Source: Natrinema ejinorense (GTDB lineage: Archaea > Halobacteriota > Halobacteria > Halobacteriales > Natrialbaceae). Taken from it: 64,000 bases of DNA. A program made the translations under genes and the position numbers. Shown here piece after piece: positions 35,245 to 44,015 of the stretch. The DNA lies in the NCBI RefSeq assembly GCF_002494345.1, contig NZ_NXNI01000001.1:2666001-2730000 (forward strand). The letters run 5' to 3'. Below the pieces are notes generated by a model. That model was not told where the DNA came from. It did not search any database and saw only the letters and a list, made by a program, of their open reading frames with translations. Position 1 is the stretch's first letter; every line of letters starts with the position of its first letter.

Positions 35245-36495
35245 GTGATCGACCCCGTCGTGGCACAGCTGGTTTCGACCGAGACGCTGATCGAAGCGAT
35301 CGTTCGAATCCTCGGCTTTGCCCTGCTCGCGGCCGGCGTGGGAGCCAGCGTGGCGTTCGTCTACCGATGGTACAGCGCCGACGAGATCGCCGAGGGTATC
35401 GCGGTCCTGTGTGGCGTCGCGCTCGTTGCGATCTGGTTGAACACCCAGACCGCGCTGTCCCAGGCGATTATCGGTAACACGGGACTGACCGAGCCGGCCA
35501 CCGCCATCTACACGGTTGCCGCGTTCGTCGCCAGCGCGATCGCCGCCGACGCGGGTCGACGGCTGGGCGATTACCTCGCGCTGGACGTGTTCATGGTCGC
35601 GACCCCACGGACGATCACCGAGGTCACGCAGCTGGTTCGGGCAGCCGGTCGCGTCGTCACCGTCGAACTGCCCGATGAAATCGCCGACATCGACGGCTAC
35701 GACACCGTCGACGAATCGGTGAAAACGGAACTCGTGGGCCAGACGTTCCTCTTCCCCCGGCGGCTCTCGGTCGAGGAGTTACGCGAGCGACTGATCGCCC
35801 GCCTCGAGCGCGATTTCGGGATCGGACACGTCGACGTCGACATCGCGGCGGACGGAACGGTCGAGTATCTCGCGGTCGGGAGCCGACCGGCGGGGATCGG
35901 TCCGACGCTCGCACCGGGGACCGTCGCCGTCGCGCTGGCGGGCGATCCCGCGGCCGACGCCAGCCCGGGCGATGCGATCCGAATCTGGGCTCGCGACGCC
36001 CCCGACGGAACCGCTCGACGGATCGCCGGCGGCGAGTTGCGCGCGACGGCCGCCGATACCGTGACGGTCGCCATCGACGCCGAGAACGCCCGCGACCTCG
36101 AGCCGGAGCGGACGTACCGGCTCGTGACGCTGCCGGGGAGTCCCGACGCCGAACGGGAACTCGTCTCCCTGCTCCGGGCGGCCGACGAGACGGTCACGAC
36201 CGTCTCGATCGAGGCCGACGATTCCCTCGTCGGGATATCGATCGACTCGCTGCCGGTCCTGGTGCTGGCCCTCGAGCGCGAGACCGAGGGCGGTACTGGC
36301 GACGAACACCTGCCGTTGCCGGCCGGCGACGTTCGACTCGCTGCCGGCGACACCGCCTACGTCCTCGGTCGGCCGGAGGCCCTCCGGCGGGTGACGGAGC
36401 GAACGCTGATCGGACCGACGGAGCGAAGCGAGGACCAGGACCGCGACGCGGAGCCCGCATCGGTGCGGGAGCGCGAACGGACACAGGAGCGGTAG
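35245..36495 (+). CDS. Membrane protein with TrkA-C-like domain, copy 2
   Basis: From the GTG at 35245 the protein has 416 residues. Three hydrophobic helices lie at about 15-100. The cytoplasmic part repeats the pattern of the preceding gene (ELVGQTFLFPRRLSVEELRERL, DTAYVLGRPEALRRV). The GTG gives the correct beginning; a TTG eleven codons upstream is possible but the sequence there is low in haloarchaeal features. The tandem pair probably acts together with the channel encoded at 32566. Confidence 0.73.
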   Translation: MIDPVVAQLVSTETLIEAIVRILGFALLAAGVGASVAFVYRWYSADEIAEGIAVLCGVALVAIWLNTQTALSQAIIGNTGLTEPATAIYTVAAFVASAIAADAGRRLGDYLALDVFMVATPRTITEVTQLVRAAGRVVTVELPDEIADIDGYDTVDESVKTELVGQTFLFPRRLSVEELRERLIARLERDFGIGHVDVDIAADGTVEYLAVGSRPAGIGPTLAPGTVAVALAGDPAADASPGDAIRIWARDAPDGTARRIAGGELRATAADTVTVAIDAENARDLEPERTYRLVTLPGSPDAERELVSLLRAADETVTTVSIEADDSLVGISIDSLPVLVLALERETEGGTGDEHLPLPAGDVRLAAGDTAYVLGRPEALRRVTERTLIGPTERSEDQDRDAEPASVRERERTQER

Positions 36496-36526
36496 CTACT
36501 TGCCGCCGGCACCGATAGCGCCACGT

Positions 36527-36811
36527 ATGCCTACGGAGTGGAAGCTGTTCGCCGACCTCGCCGAACGCGCCGGTGACAAACACGTGACCGTCGACGCCAC
36601 GGCCGGCGACACCGTCGGGGACGCCTTCGAAGCGCTGCTCTCGGCGGCCCCCGAACTCGAGGGCCGCGTGCTCGACGACGACGGCGACCTGCGATCGCAG
36701 ATCAACGTGCTTCGTAACGGAACCAACGTCCTGGTCGAAGAGGAGGGACTCGAAACGGAACTCGAGGAGGGCGACGAGTTGGCGCTGTTCCCGCCAGTTA
36801 GCGGCGGCTGA
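36527..36811 (+). CDS. samp1: Ubiquitin-like small archaeal modifier protein SAMP1 (MoaD/ThiS fold)
   Basis: The protein has 94 residues and a beta-grasp fold. It starts MPTEWKLFADLAERAG, contains NVLRNGTNV and ends in LALFPPVSGG, with the terminal di-glycine used for activation by the E1-like UbaA. In Haloferax the homologue is conjugated to lysines of target proteins and also donates sulfur for molybdopterin. The ATG at 36527 is chosen because the SAMP1 N-terminus begins there; nine upstream codons add nothing. Confidence 0.93.
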   Translation: MPTEWKLFADLAERAGDKHVTVDATAGDTVGDAFEALLSAAPELEGRVLDDDGDLRSQINVLRNGTNVLVEEEGLETELEEGDELALFPPVSGG

Positions 36812-36901
36812 GTTCGCGTCCCCACCGGAGACCGACCGTACTACCGTCCTCCACCGAAAGCCGTCGAGTTTCTTAACTCGCTTCGATCGAAACGGGAGGT
36901 C

Positions 36902-37840
36902 ATGCGAGTGCGAACGGCGGTCAGCCTCGCGGGGCGTGCAATCGGTGCCGGGATTATCGGCCTCGGCACGCTCGGGATTCTCGGGTTCGCCCTCGCGGTC
37001 CTCGGTGGCCTCGCGATCGGTGGGTTCGTCCTCCGCGCCGTCGGCCTCGTGATCGACCCGGGAGCGAAGGCCTTCGTCGGGAGCATTCTTTTCGGAACGA
37101 TCCTCACGATACTGACGTGGGCCGGTGGCGTGCGGAAAGCGATCCGTCGCAGTCGTGCTCGGCTCCGCCGCGAGACGGAGCCGATCGACCCCGACGGAAC
37201 CGGACGGGTCGCGTCGTCGACCGCTCGGCTCGCGGCGCAGTTCGACCTCCCGCTGCCGGAGTTGCGACGCCACGTTGCGACCACGCCGATCGCGTGTACG
37301 ACCACCCACGAGGGCGAGCCGGTGGTGATCGTTTCCGACGGGTTGCTCGAGGCGCTCCCCGATGACGAACTCGAGGCGGTACTCGCCCACGAACTCGCAC
37401 ACGTCGCGAACGGCGACCAGCGGTTGATGACGTGGGCGCTCGTGCCCCTGATCGCGTCCGAAGAGTTCTACGAGATGGTGGACGACGAGGGAGAGGATGT
37501 CGATCCCCGCGACCGTCCCTGGCTAGCCCTCGGCCGACTACTGGTCGGCAGTTCGACGCTCGGCGTCGGGTTGTTCTCCCGCGGACGGGAGTTCGCGGCC
37601 GATCGAGCGGCCGTTACCGCGACGGGCGACCCGGGAGCGCTCGCTGGGGCTCTCCAGCGACTCGATTCGGCGACGGCCGAGCGACCGCCCGAGGACCTCC
37701 GGAACCACACCCGTTCCGTCGACGCGATGTCCGTCCTCCCGACGCTGGACCCGGAACACGACGGCGGCGGTGGCCTCTTTGCGACCCATCCCGCGACGGA
37801 GCGACGCCTCGAGCGGTTGCGGCGGCTGGCGTCGGACTAG
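36902..37840 (+). CDS. M48-family (HtpX-like) membrane metalloprotease
   Basis: The protein has 312 residues. Two hydrophobic helices at the N-terminus (about 10-35 and 55-75) precede the zinc site HELAH at 163-167. The third ligand is the Glu in the EFAAD motif at 230-234. HtpX proteases degrade misfolded membrane proteins. The C-terminal FATHPATERRLERL is typical. It lies 90 bp after samp1 on the same strand, though a shared transcript is not certain. Confidence 0.92.
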   Translation: MRVRTAVSLAGRAIGAGIIGLGTLGILGFALAVLGGLAIGGFVLRAVGLVIDPGAKAFVGSILFGTILTILTWAGGVRKAIRRSRARLRRETEPIDPDGTGRVASSTARLAAQFDLPLPELRRHVATTPIACTTTHEGEPVVIVSDGLLEALPDDELEAVLAHELAHVANGDQRLMTWALVPLIASEEFYEMVDDEGEDVDPRDRPWLALGRLLVGSSTLGVGLFSRGREFAADRAAVTATGDPGALAGALQRLDSATAERPPEDLRNHTRSVDAMSVLPTLDPEHDGGGGLFATHPATERRLERLRRLASD

Positions 37841-37847
37841 TCCGGCG

Positions 37848-38798
37848 TCAGTCCCCCGCGAGATCGATCCCCAGAACGAAGTCCGGTTCCTCGGAGATAG
37901 CCGCGCCCGCGTAGGGCGCGTCGGTGACGGCGCGAGCGGTCTCGGGGAGCAGAACGCGCGTCTCGTCGGCACCGCAGTCGGCCGCATCTCGAGCGATCGC
38001 GGCGAACAGCGACCGCGCGGCGTCGGCGTCGTCCCACGCGGCGACGCCGTATTCGGCCCACGTTTCCGTCGTCGCGTCTCCGGACGCGGTGTCCGCATCC
38101 GCCTCGAGTTCTCGGTCGTACGTTCGCGATCGGTAGGCCGTGCCGGCGAGTCCGTCGCCGTCCTCGACCGCGAAGACGGCCGTCTCGTCGGCCAGCCGTG
38201 TGAAGTCCGCTCGCGTGAGTTCCCGGACGGCCCACGATTCCTCCGGTGCGAGTCCGAGCCCGGTGAGGTGCTCGCGGGCGTCGCTGTGGGTCCAGTACCG
38301 CCAGGCCGCCGTCGGATCGATCGAGACCCGATGTGGCCCCTCGGCCTCCGAATCCGGCTCCGGGTGGGCGAACCGGAACTCGGTGATCGGTTCGTAGCCG
38401 CTGGCTCGCGCTGCGCCCAGCGACGCCGCGTTCCACGAGAAGATCATCACGCGGCCGATCGTCGCTCCCTGCTCGCGGGCCCACTCGAAGCTCGCCTCGT
38501 TCAGGCGGTGGCTCACGCCCTGCCGACGGTAGTCGGCCGCGACGCGCATTCCCTGAAACCAGGCTTCGTCGGGCGACAGCATGACTCCCTGGACGAGCCC
38601 CGCGACCTCGCCGTCGACTTCGGCGAGGAGGGTCTTTTTGCCCTGACCCGGTTCGTCCTCGAGCCAGTCGTGGTAGATCCGCGGGATGTAGTCGCCGCCG
38701 TGCTCGGGCCAGAGGTCGCTGGTGAATCCGACGACGGCGTCGTAATCATCGTGAGTTGCGCGGCGGATTGCGATGGAGGGGTCGGCATCAGATGACAT
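37848..38798 (-). CDS. GNAT-family N-acetyltransferase
   Basis: The protein has 316 residues. The first half fits a GNAT fold: RRATHDDYDAVVGF at the start, and the acetyl-CoA region QGMRVAADYRRQGVSHRL at about 82-100. The second half is a likely degenerate second GNAT unit, with FAVEDGDGLAGTAYRSRTY near 210. The substrate is unknown. It ends eight bases from the stop of the convergent M48 gene. Confidence 0.85.
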   Translation of the reverse strand: MSSDADPSIAIRRATHDDYDAVVGFTSDLWPEHGGDYIPRIYHDWLEDEPGQGKKTLLAEVDGEVAGLVQGVMLSPDEAWFQGMRVAADYRRQGVSHRLNEASFEWAREQGATIGRVMIFSWNAASLGAARASGYEPITEFRFAHPEPDSEAEGPHRVSIDPTAAWRYWTHSDAREHLTGLGLAPEESWAVRELTRADFTRLADETAVFAVEDGDGLAGTAYRSRTYDRELEADADTASGDATTETWAEYGVAAWDDADAARSLFAAIARDAADCGADETRVLLPETARAVTDAPYAGAAISEEPDFVLGIDLAGD

Positions 38799-38926
38799 CG
38801 TCTGGCAAACAGTGATGACTCATGTGGTCACGTGGGAAAGATCTTCGCAGAATCGACCCGGGCCGTCCAATCGGTGCACGCGCTGAGCCGTACCGACTGG
38901 TGCGAGGGCGTTGAGAGTGAACACCA

Positions 38927-38939
38927 CCCCCCCCCCCCC
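38927..38939. repeat. Run of 13 C residues
   Basis: Thirteen consecutive C on the plus strand (G on the minus strand) lie nine bases downstream of the stop of the minus-strand membrane gene ending at 38949. Such a homopolymer is unusual in this sequence. It could vary in length by slippage or be a sequencing artefact. Confidence 0.7.
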
Positions 38940-38948
38940 GCCGGACTG

Positions 38949-39527
38949 TCAGCGCCGGGCAGCGTCAACGATGCCGGCAGTCTGTCCGACAGCGACCATG
39001 ACGAAAGCCAGAGTCGCGAGCAACCCTCGATCGTCGACGAGAGATCCGACGAAAAGGACGGCCCCGAGGATCGAGAGCGCAGCGCCCCCGCCGTAGACGA
39101 ACGCCGCATCCGGGAGTTCTCGGGCGGTGTACGCGAGTCCCGCCGCGGGGAGGACCATCCAGCCGACCAGACTCGTCGCGAGCAACGGTTCCGCGACCGA
39201 CGGAAGAAAGAACCCGCCGATACCGGCGACCGTAATACCGAGGCCGGCGACGAGGACGAGCCGCCAGGCTCGCAACGCACCCCGGTCCATCTCGTTCCAC
39301 CCCGTGATCGCAAAGACGGCGATGAACCCTGCCATCACGAAATGGGCGACGAGAATACCGTCGTCGCTCAGGTAGCCGGCGTATGCGGCCCCCGCAGCGA
39401 GCCAGGCTGCTGGAATCAACACGACCGGTCCGAACTCCCGCACCTCCTCGAGCACGTCCGCAAGTACGCGGGGCGGGAGGAATAACGTCCCGATATCTAC
39501 TACTGTGGGGTATAGAAACCTCCGCAC
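38949..39527 (-). CDS. Integral membrane protein of unknown function
   Basis: The protein has 192 residues with about five or six hydrophobic helices (for instance 33-52, 58-76, 88-110, 115-132, 143-162). The family is not recognised. The start at 39527 is the first Met; a second at 39296 would remove two helices. The stop is next to the poly-C tract. Confidence 0.65.
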   Translation of the reverse strand: MRRFLYPTVVDIGTLFLPPRVLADVLEEVREFGPVVLIPAAWLAAGAAYAGYLSDDGILVAHFVMAGFIAVFAITGWNEMDRGALRAWRLVLVAGLGITVAGIGGFFLPSVAEPLLATSLVGWMVLPAAGLAYTARELPDAAFVYGGGAALSILGAVLFVGSLVDDRGLLATLAFVMVAVGQTAGIVDAARR

Positions 39528-39585
39528 GTCTCGATTTCGATGATCGGCGAACGATACGTGGGGTGGATGTGCCCCGGAGGGCGTG

Positions 39586-40839
39586 TTACTCCCAGGGAAC
39601 CGACCGCTCCTGAATCTCGCCGGCCAGCGAGGTCCCCATCGCCTCCTCGACGTCCTCGGCGTTCTCGAGTGCCCACATCAACTTCACTTTCGCCGTCCCC
39701 GGCAGCGTATCGCCGGCCTCGACGACCCCTGCCTCGATCAGATCCCGACCCGTGTCGTAAACTCGGTCGCAGACTCGTCCCTCGAGACACTGGCTGGTCA
39801 TGACGACGGTCGTCCCGTCCTCGATCAGTTCCTCGATTCGTGGGATGAGGTCGGTGTGGACGTGGCCGAGGCCCGTGCCTTCGATGATGACCCCCTCACA
39901 TCCCTCGAGGACGTCGAGGAACCGGGGATCCATCCCGGGCGTGAACTTCAGGAGTTCGACGTCGTCCTCGAGGGCGGGTTCGATGGCGAGGTCGACCGCG
40001 CCACGCTCCTGGTACTCCCGGCGGAACTCGACGGTTTCGCTCTCGTAGTCGACTTCTCCCAGCGGTTCCGCCCCGACGGTTTCGAACGCGTCCCGCCGCG
40101 AGGTGTGGTTCTTCCGGACGCGCGTCCCGCGGTGGAGCGCACAGCGGTCGTCCGACTCGGAGGCGTGCATACAGACCATGACCTCCGCACAGTCGCTCTT
40201 TGCGGCTTCGACGGCCGAAACGGCGTTCATCACGTTGTCCGAGGACGGCCGATCCGCGGAGCGCTGGGAGCCGGTGAAGACGATCGGGACCGGCGTCTCG
40301 AGCATGAACGACAGCACCGAGGCGGAGTACTGCATCGTGTCGGTGCCGTGCATGACGACGACGCCGTCGGCACCGGCCGCGATCTCCTCGTGGACCGCGT
40401 GGGCGAGGTCCTGCCAGATGGGCGGTTCCATGTTCTCCGAGAGGATGTTGGCGACGACGCGCCCGCGGTAGTTCGCGCGGCCCGCGAGGTCCGGAACGGC
40501 GCGCAAAACGTCCTCGGCGTCGAACTGGGCCGTCACCGCGCCGGTGCGGTAGTCGACTGTCGACGCGATCGTGCCGCCGGTCGAGATCAGCGAGATCGTC
40601 GGCAAGTCGTCGTCGAACTCGATCGCCGAGCCCGTTTCGTCGGTTCCCGTCGAATCGGTGCCGTCGATCTCGTAGACGTCCTCCGCGAGGACCGACACGT
40701 CGGCTCCCTCCCGGTCGACGCCGACGTTGTAGCCGCCCTCGAGTTTCACGACGAGGTGGTCGTCCGTGCTCGAGGGGAGCAACACGCCTTCGTACGTGCG
40801 GTCCGCGCGATCGACGCGGACGCGGTCGCCTGGGTTCAT
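39586..40839 (-). CDS. gatD: Glu-tRNA(Gln) amidotransferase subunit D
   Basis: From the ATG at 40839 the protein has 417 residues. An N-terminal GatD beta-barrel (about 1-75) is followed by an L-asparaginase-type domain with STGGTIAST at 86-94 and HGTDTMQYSA at 164-173, the two threonine-containing active-site loops. GatD releases ammonia from glutamine for GatE, which converts Glu-tRNA(Gln) to Gln-tRNA(Gln). GatE is not in the window. An upstream extension of 35 residues was rejected. Confidence 0.95.
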   Translation of the reverse strand: MNPGDRVRVDRADRTYEGVLLPSSTDDHLVVKLEGGYNVGVDREGADVSVLAEDVYEIDGTDSTGTDETGSAIEFDDDLPTISLISTGGTIASTVDYRTGAVTAQFDAEDVLRAVPDLAGRANYRGRVVANILSENMEPPIWQDLAHAVHEEIAAGADGVVVMHGTDTMQYSASVLSFMLETPVPIVFTGSQRSADRPSSDNVMNAVSAVEAAKSDCAEVMVCMHASESDDRCALHRGTRVRKNHTSRRDAFETVGAEPLGEVDYESETVEFRREYQERGAVDLAIEPALEDDVELLKFTPGMDPRFLDVLEGCEGVIIEGTGLGHVHTDLIPRIEELIEDGTTVVMTSQCLEGRVCDRVYDTGRDLIEAGVVEAGDTLPGTAKVKLMWALENAEDVEEAMGTSLAGEIQERSVPWE

Positions 40840-40963
40840 GCGTGGCCGTTGCGCGGCGGCGGACTTGAAGGCACGCTTTCCGCCCGGTCCGTCGAGACGG
40901 TTCGGGACGTGAGAGCGGTTATCGAACGCAACAAATAAACCCACGACGGATTACATACGTGAT

Positions 40964-42049
40964 ATGCAAGTCGAGCCGCAGGCGTTCGACCGGGTTCTCT
41001 CGTCGATGTGTACGGACCCTCACCCGGCGGCGCGCGACGCGGCCGAACGGTTTCTCGCGACCAATCCCGGTGATCCGGGCACCTACCCAAACGTCGCAGC
41101 CCTCGAGGACAACGCCGTCGCGTTGCTGAGCGAGATCGCAGGGCTCGAGGAGCCGGCGGGCTACATCACCAGCGGCGGAACGGAAGCGAACATTCAGGCG
41201 ATCCGGATCGCCCGCGAACGAGCGGCGAGCCGGACGCCCAACGTCGTCATGCCCGAATCGGGCCACTTCAGCTTCCAGAAGGCCGCCGACCTGCTCGGCG
41301 TCGAACTGCGAATCGTCCCGACCGACGACCGCCATCGGGCCGACCTCGAGGCCGTCCGGGCCTCCGTCGACGACGACACCGCCGCGGTGGTCGGCGTCGC
41401 CGGAACGACCGAGTACGGCCGCGTCGATCCGATTCCCGAACTCGGCGAAATCGCACAGTCGGTCGACGCCGCCCTCCACGTCGACGCCTCGTGGGGCGGC
41501 TTCGTCCTTCCCTTTACCGACTACGAGTGGCACTTCGACCACGCCGCGGTCGACACGATGGCGATCGACCCCCACAAGATGGGCCAGGCCGCCGTTCCCG
41601 CGGGCGGACTGCTCGTCCGCTCGCCGGACCTGCTCGACGAACTCGCCGTCGACACGCCCTACCTCGAGTCGACCTCGCAGGCGACGCTGACGGGAACTCG
41701 TTCGGGTGCCGGGGTTGCGAGTGCCGTCGCCGCGATGGAAGAGCTGTGGCCCGGCGGCTATCGCCGCCAGTACGTCCGCTCACAGAACAACGCCGAGTGG
41801 CTCGCCGACGCCCTCGAGAAGCGGGGCTACGACGTCGCCGACCCGACGCTGCCGCTGGTCGCGGCCGACGTGCCGCGATCGACGTTCGACGCGCTGCGAG
41901 CCAAGGGCTGGCGGATTTCGCGGACCGCCACGGGGGAACTCCGGGTCGTCTGTATGCCCCACGTCACCCGCGAGATGCTGGCCTCGTTCATCGGGGATCT
42001 GGATCGACTCGAGGTGCGCGCGAGCGTGCCGGTCGTCAGCGACGATTGA
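40964..42049 (+). CDS. mfnA: Tyrosine/aspartate decarboxylase MfnA
   Basis: The protein has 361 residues and is PLP-dependent. [12 protein letters not shown] near 70-81 binds the cofactor phosphate, Asp174 lies in HVDASWGG, and the Schiff-base Lys205 is in DPHKMGQ. In methanogens MfnA makes tyramine for methanofuran. Haloarchaea lack methanofuran, so production of beta-alanine for coenzyme A from aspartate is the likely role. A TATA-like AAATAAAC sits 27 bp before the ATG. It is divergent from gatD. Confidence 0.92.
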   Translation: MQVEPQAFDRVLSSMCTDPHPAARDAAERFLATNPGDPGTYPNVAALEDNAVALLSEIAGLEEPAGYITSGGTEANIQAIRIARERAASRTPNVVMPESGHFSFQKAADLLGVELRIVPTDDRHRADLEAVRASVDDDTAAVVGVAGTTEYGRVDPIPELGEIAQSVDAALHVDASWGGFVLPFTDYEWHFDHAAVDTMAIDPHKMGQAAVPAGGLLVRSPDLLDELAVDTPYLESTSQATLTGTRSGAGVASAVAAMEELWPGGYRRQYVRSQNNAEWLADALEKRGYDVADPTLPLVAADVPRSTFDALRAKGWRISRTATGELRVVCMPHVTREMLASFIGDLDRLEVRASVPVVSDD

Positions 42050-42161
42050 GACGGTCCCCTGTCCCGAGTGGCCGGCGACCGAACGGAGCACTCCGGTCAC
42101 CGATCGATTTCTCGAGGGAGCGGGGGCGGACCGACTGTCAATACCGACGAGAGCTACCGCA

Positions 42162-42533
42162 TCAGGAACGGACCGCAGCACCGGCGACGCCGGCGATCGC
42201 ACTCTCGAGGGCCATGATCAGCGAGATTGCGATAGCGAACGCGACGATTCCGAGCCCAGCAGCCCCGGAGATCGCTCCGCCGATCGGGCCGAGCGCGAGG
42301 CCGGCGACGCCGACGGTGATGCCGACGAGGAGTCCACCGATGATTCCGCCGAGCGAGCCGGCGAGCAATCCGTGCCAGAAGCCGCTCCCGAGGCCGCCGC
42401 CGGCCATATAGCCGGCGACGAAGCCGCCGATCAGGCCCGCGACGAGCTGGCCGATTCCGGGCACGACGAGGCCGACGATTCCGAGTACCGTCGCGACGAG
42501 AAAGCCCACGAAGACGGCACGCCAGTTTGTCAT
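42162..42533 (-). CDS. DUF5518-family small membrane protein
   Basis: From the ATG at 42533 the protein has 123 residues and four hydrophobic helices rich in Gly and Ala. The pattern matches DUF5518, a haloarchaeal family of unknown role (VGFLVATVLGIVGLVVPGIGQLVAG). Earlier in-frame codons add an unlikely basic-cysteine extension. It is divergent from the NOG1-like gene at 42680. Confidence 0.82.
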   Translation of the reverse strand: MTNWRAVFVGFLVATVLGIVGLVVPGIGQLVAGLIGGFVAGYMAGGGLGSGFWHGLLAGSLGGIIGGLLVGITVGVAGLALGPIGGAISGAAGLGIVAFAIAISLIMALESAIAGVAGAAVRS

Positions 42534-42679
42534 ACGGGATCGGACGACGGCGACGGCAATAAGCTCGTGGCGGACATCTGCTGCCCGAGCTGACGGACTG
42601 CTCCCGAAAACACACTTCCGGAATCGACACACCGACTCATAACGAACGCCCTTTATGATCGGGGGCTCTAGTCCGGGAC

Positions 42680-43669
42680 ATGATTTTCGAAGACCTTCCG
42701 ACGACGCCCACGTCGGAAGAGCTGATCGACAAGGCGTTTTCGCGGGCAGCGCGGGCCGGCAAGGCCAAAGGCGGCCTCGAGGCCCAGCAGTCGATGCTCC
42801 AGACGGCGGCCAACATCATCTCCGACAACCTCGAGAACGTGGTCACGGCGTGGCCGGACTTCGAGTACGAGGACGACGTCCATCCGTTCTACTACGAGCT
42901 GGCGGACGCGATCGTCGACGTCGACCGGCTCCGACAGGCGCTGTCGGAGGTCATGTGGGCCAGCCGGAAGGCCCGCGAGATCCACGAGGAGTACCAGCCC
43001 CGCCTCCGGAAAACCGACGTGGACACCGCGCGAAAGCACCGCAAGCAGGCCTTCGCCCGACTGGCCGACATCGTCGAGCAGGTCGACGACCACCTGCTGT
43101 ACATCAACGAGTCGCGCAACGATCTGCGCGACCTGCCCGAGATCAATCCCGACGAGCCGACGATCGTCGTCGGCGGTTACCCCAACGTCGGCAAGTCCTC
43201 GTTCGTCAACGACGTCACCAACGCGCGCGGCGAGACCGCCTCCTATCCCTTCACCACGAAGGGGATCGGCGTCGGCCACTTCGAACGAGATCACATCCGC
43301 TACCAGATCGTCGACACCCCCGGCCTGCTCGATCGCCCGCCGGCGGACCGAAACGAGATCGAATCCCAGGCCGTCAGTGCCATCGAGCACCTCGCCGACT
43401 GCATGCTCGTGATGGTCGATCCCACCGGCGAATGCGGGTATCCGATCGGTCCCCAACTCGAGCTCCGGGACTCGATCATGGCCCAGTTCGACGCCGTTCC
43501 CGTGTACACGATCGCGAACAAGTCCGACCGCTTCGAGGAGGACGACCTCGACGAGGCCGTCGCGGCCGACTACACCATGAGCGTCGAGACCGGCGCGAAC
43601 GTCGAAACGGTACTCGATGCCGCCGTCGAGGCGATCGGATACGAGCCCGAATTGCCGTTCGACGGCTAA
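42680..43669 (+). CDS. NOG1/Obg-type GTPase
   Basis: The protein has 329 residues. A helical N-terminal region (about 1-155) precedes the G domain with GYPNVGKSS at 166-174, DTPG at 212-215 and NKSD at 280-283. NOG1 proteins act in large-ribosomal-subunit assembly. The G domain is complete, so GTP binding is expected. The N-terminal helical bundle fits the Nog1 N-terminal family. It is a single gene. Confidence 0.92.
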   Translation: MIFEDLPTTPTSEELIDKAFSRAARAGKAKGGLEAQQSMLQTAANIISDNLENVVTAWPDFEYEDDVHPFYYELADAIVDVDRLRQALSEVMWASRKAREIHEEYQPRLRKTDVDTARKHRKQAFARLADIVEQVDDHLLYINESRNDLRDLPEINPDEPTIVVGGYPNVGKSSFVNDVTNARGETASYPFTTKGIGVGHFERDHIRYQIVDTPGLLDRPPADRNEIESQAVSAIEHLADCMLVMVDPTGECGYPIGPQLELRDSIMAQFDAVPVYTIANKSDRFEEDDLDEAVAADYTMSVETGANVETVLDAAVEAIGYEPELPFDG

Positions 43670-44015
43670 CTTACGGGTGAGCCGATGAGGGGACCCGGTC
43701 CCCTCTGGATGTCCCGATCTATCCCGTCACCGGGATCGGCGGCCCGAGAACGTGGCGTCGACGGCGGCTCGATCGCGACAGGACAGGGTGGCCGATTCGG
43801 ACGCGAGGTCAGACTCGGAGGTCACTCGCTCGACCGTTTTTTCCGATAACGGAACCCCAGGCACAACCGTGCCCCATCTCGAGGAACGAGGCCCGAGCCC
43901 CCGGTCGCAAACCCTGTTCGCTGACCCGGTCGCAGGTCCCGTTCGCTGCGAACGCCCGGCTCGCGATCGGCCCGTGAGAGCCTGTCGTCGACGGGACCGG
44001 ACGGCTCCGCTCGTC
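43670..44015. other. 346-bp convergent intergenic region
   Basis: No gene is seen. It contains a six-T run at 43837-43842, suitable for termination of the NOG1 gene, two similar blocks of CGGTCGCA near 43902 and 43927, and a small hairpin CGTTCG-CTG-CGAACG at 43940-43954. Confidence 0.6.

Noticed and set aside
43902-43954. Repeated CGGTCGCA blocks and a short hairpin after the NOG1 gene
   Set aside because: Too short and imperfect to call a mobile element or a regulatory RNA.
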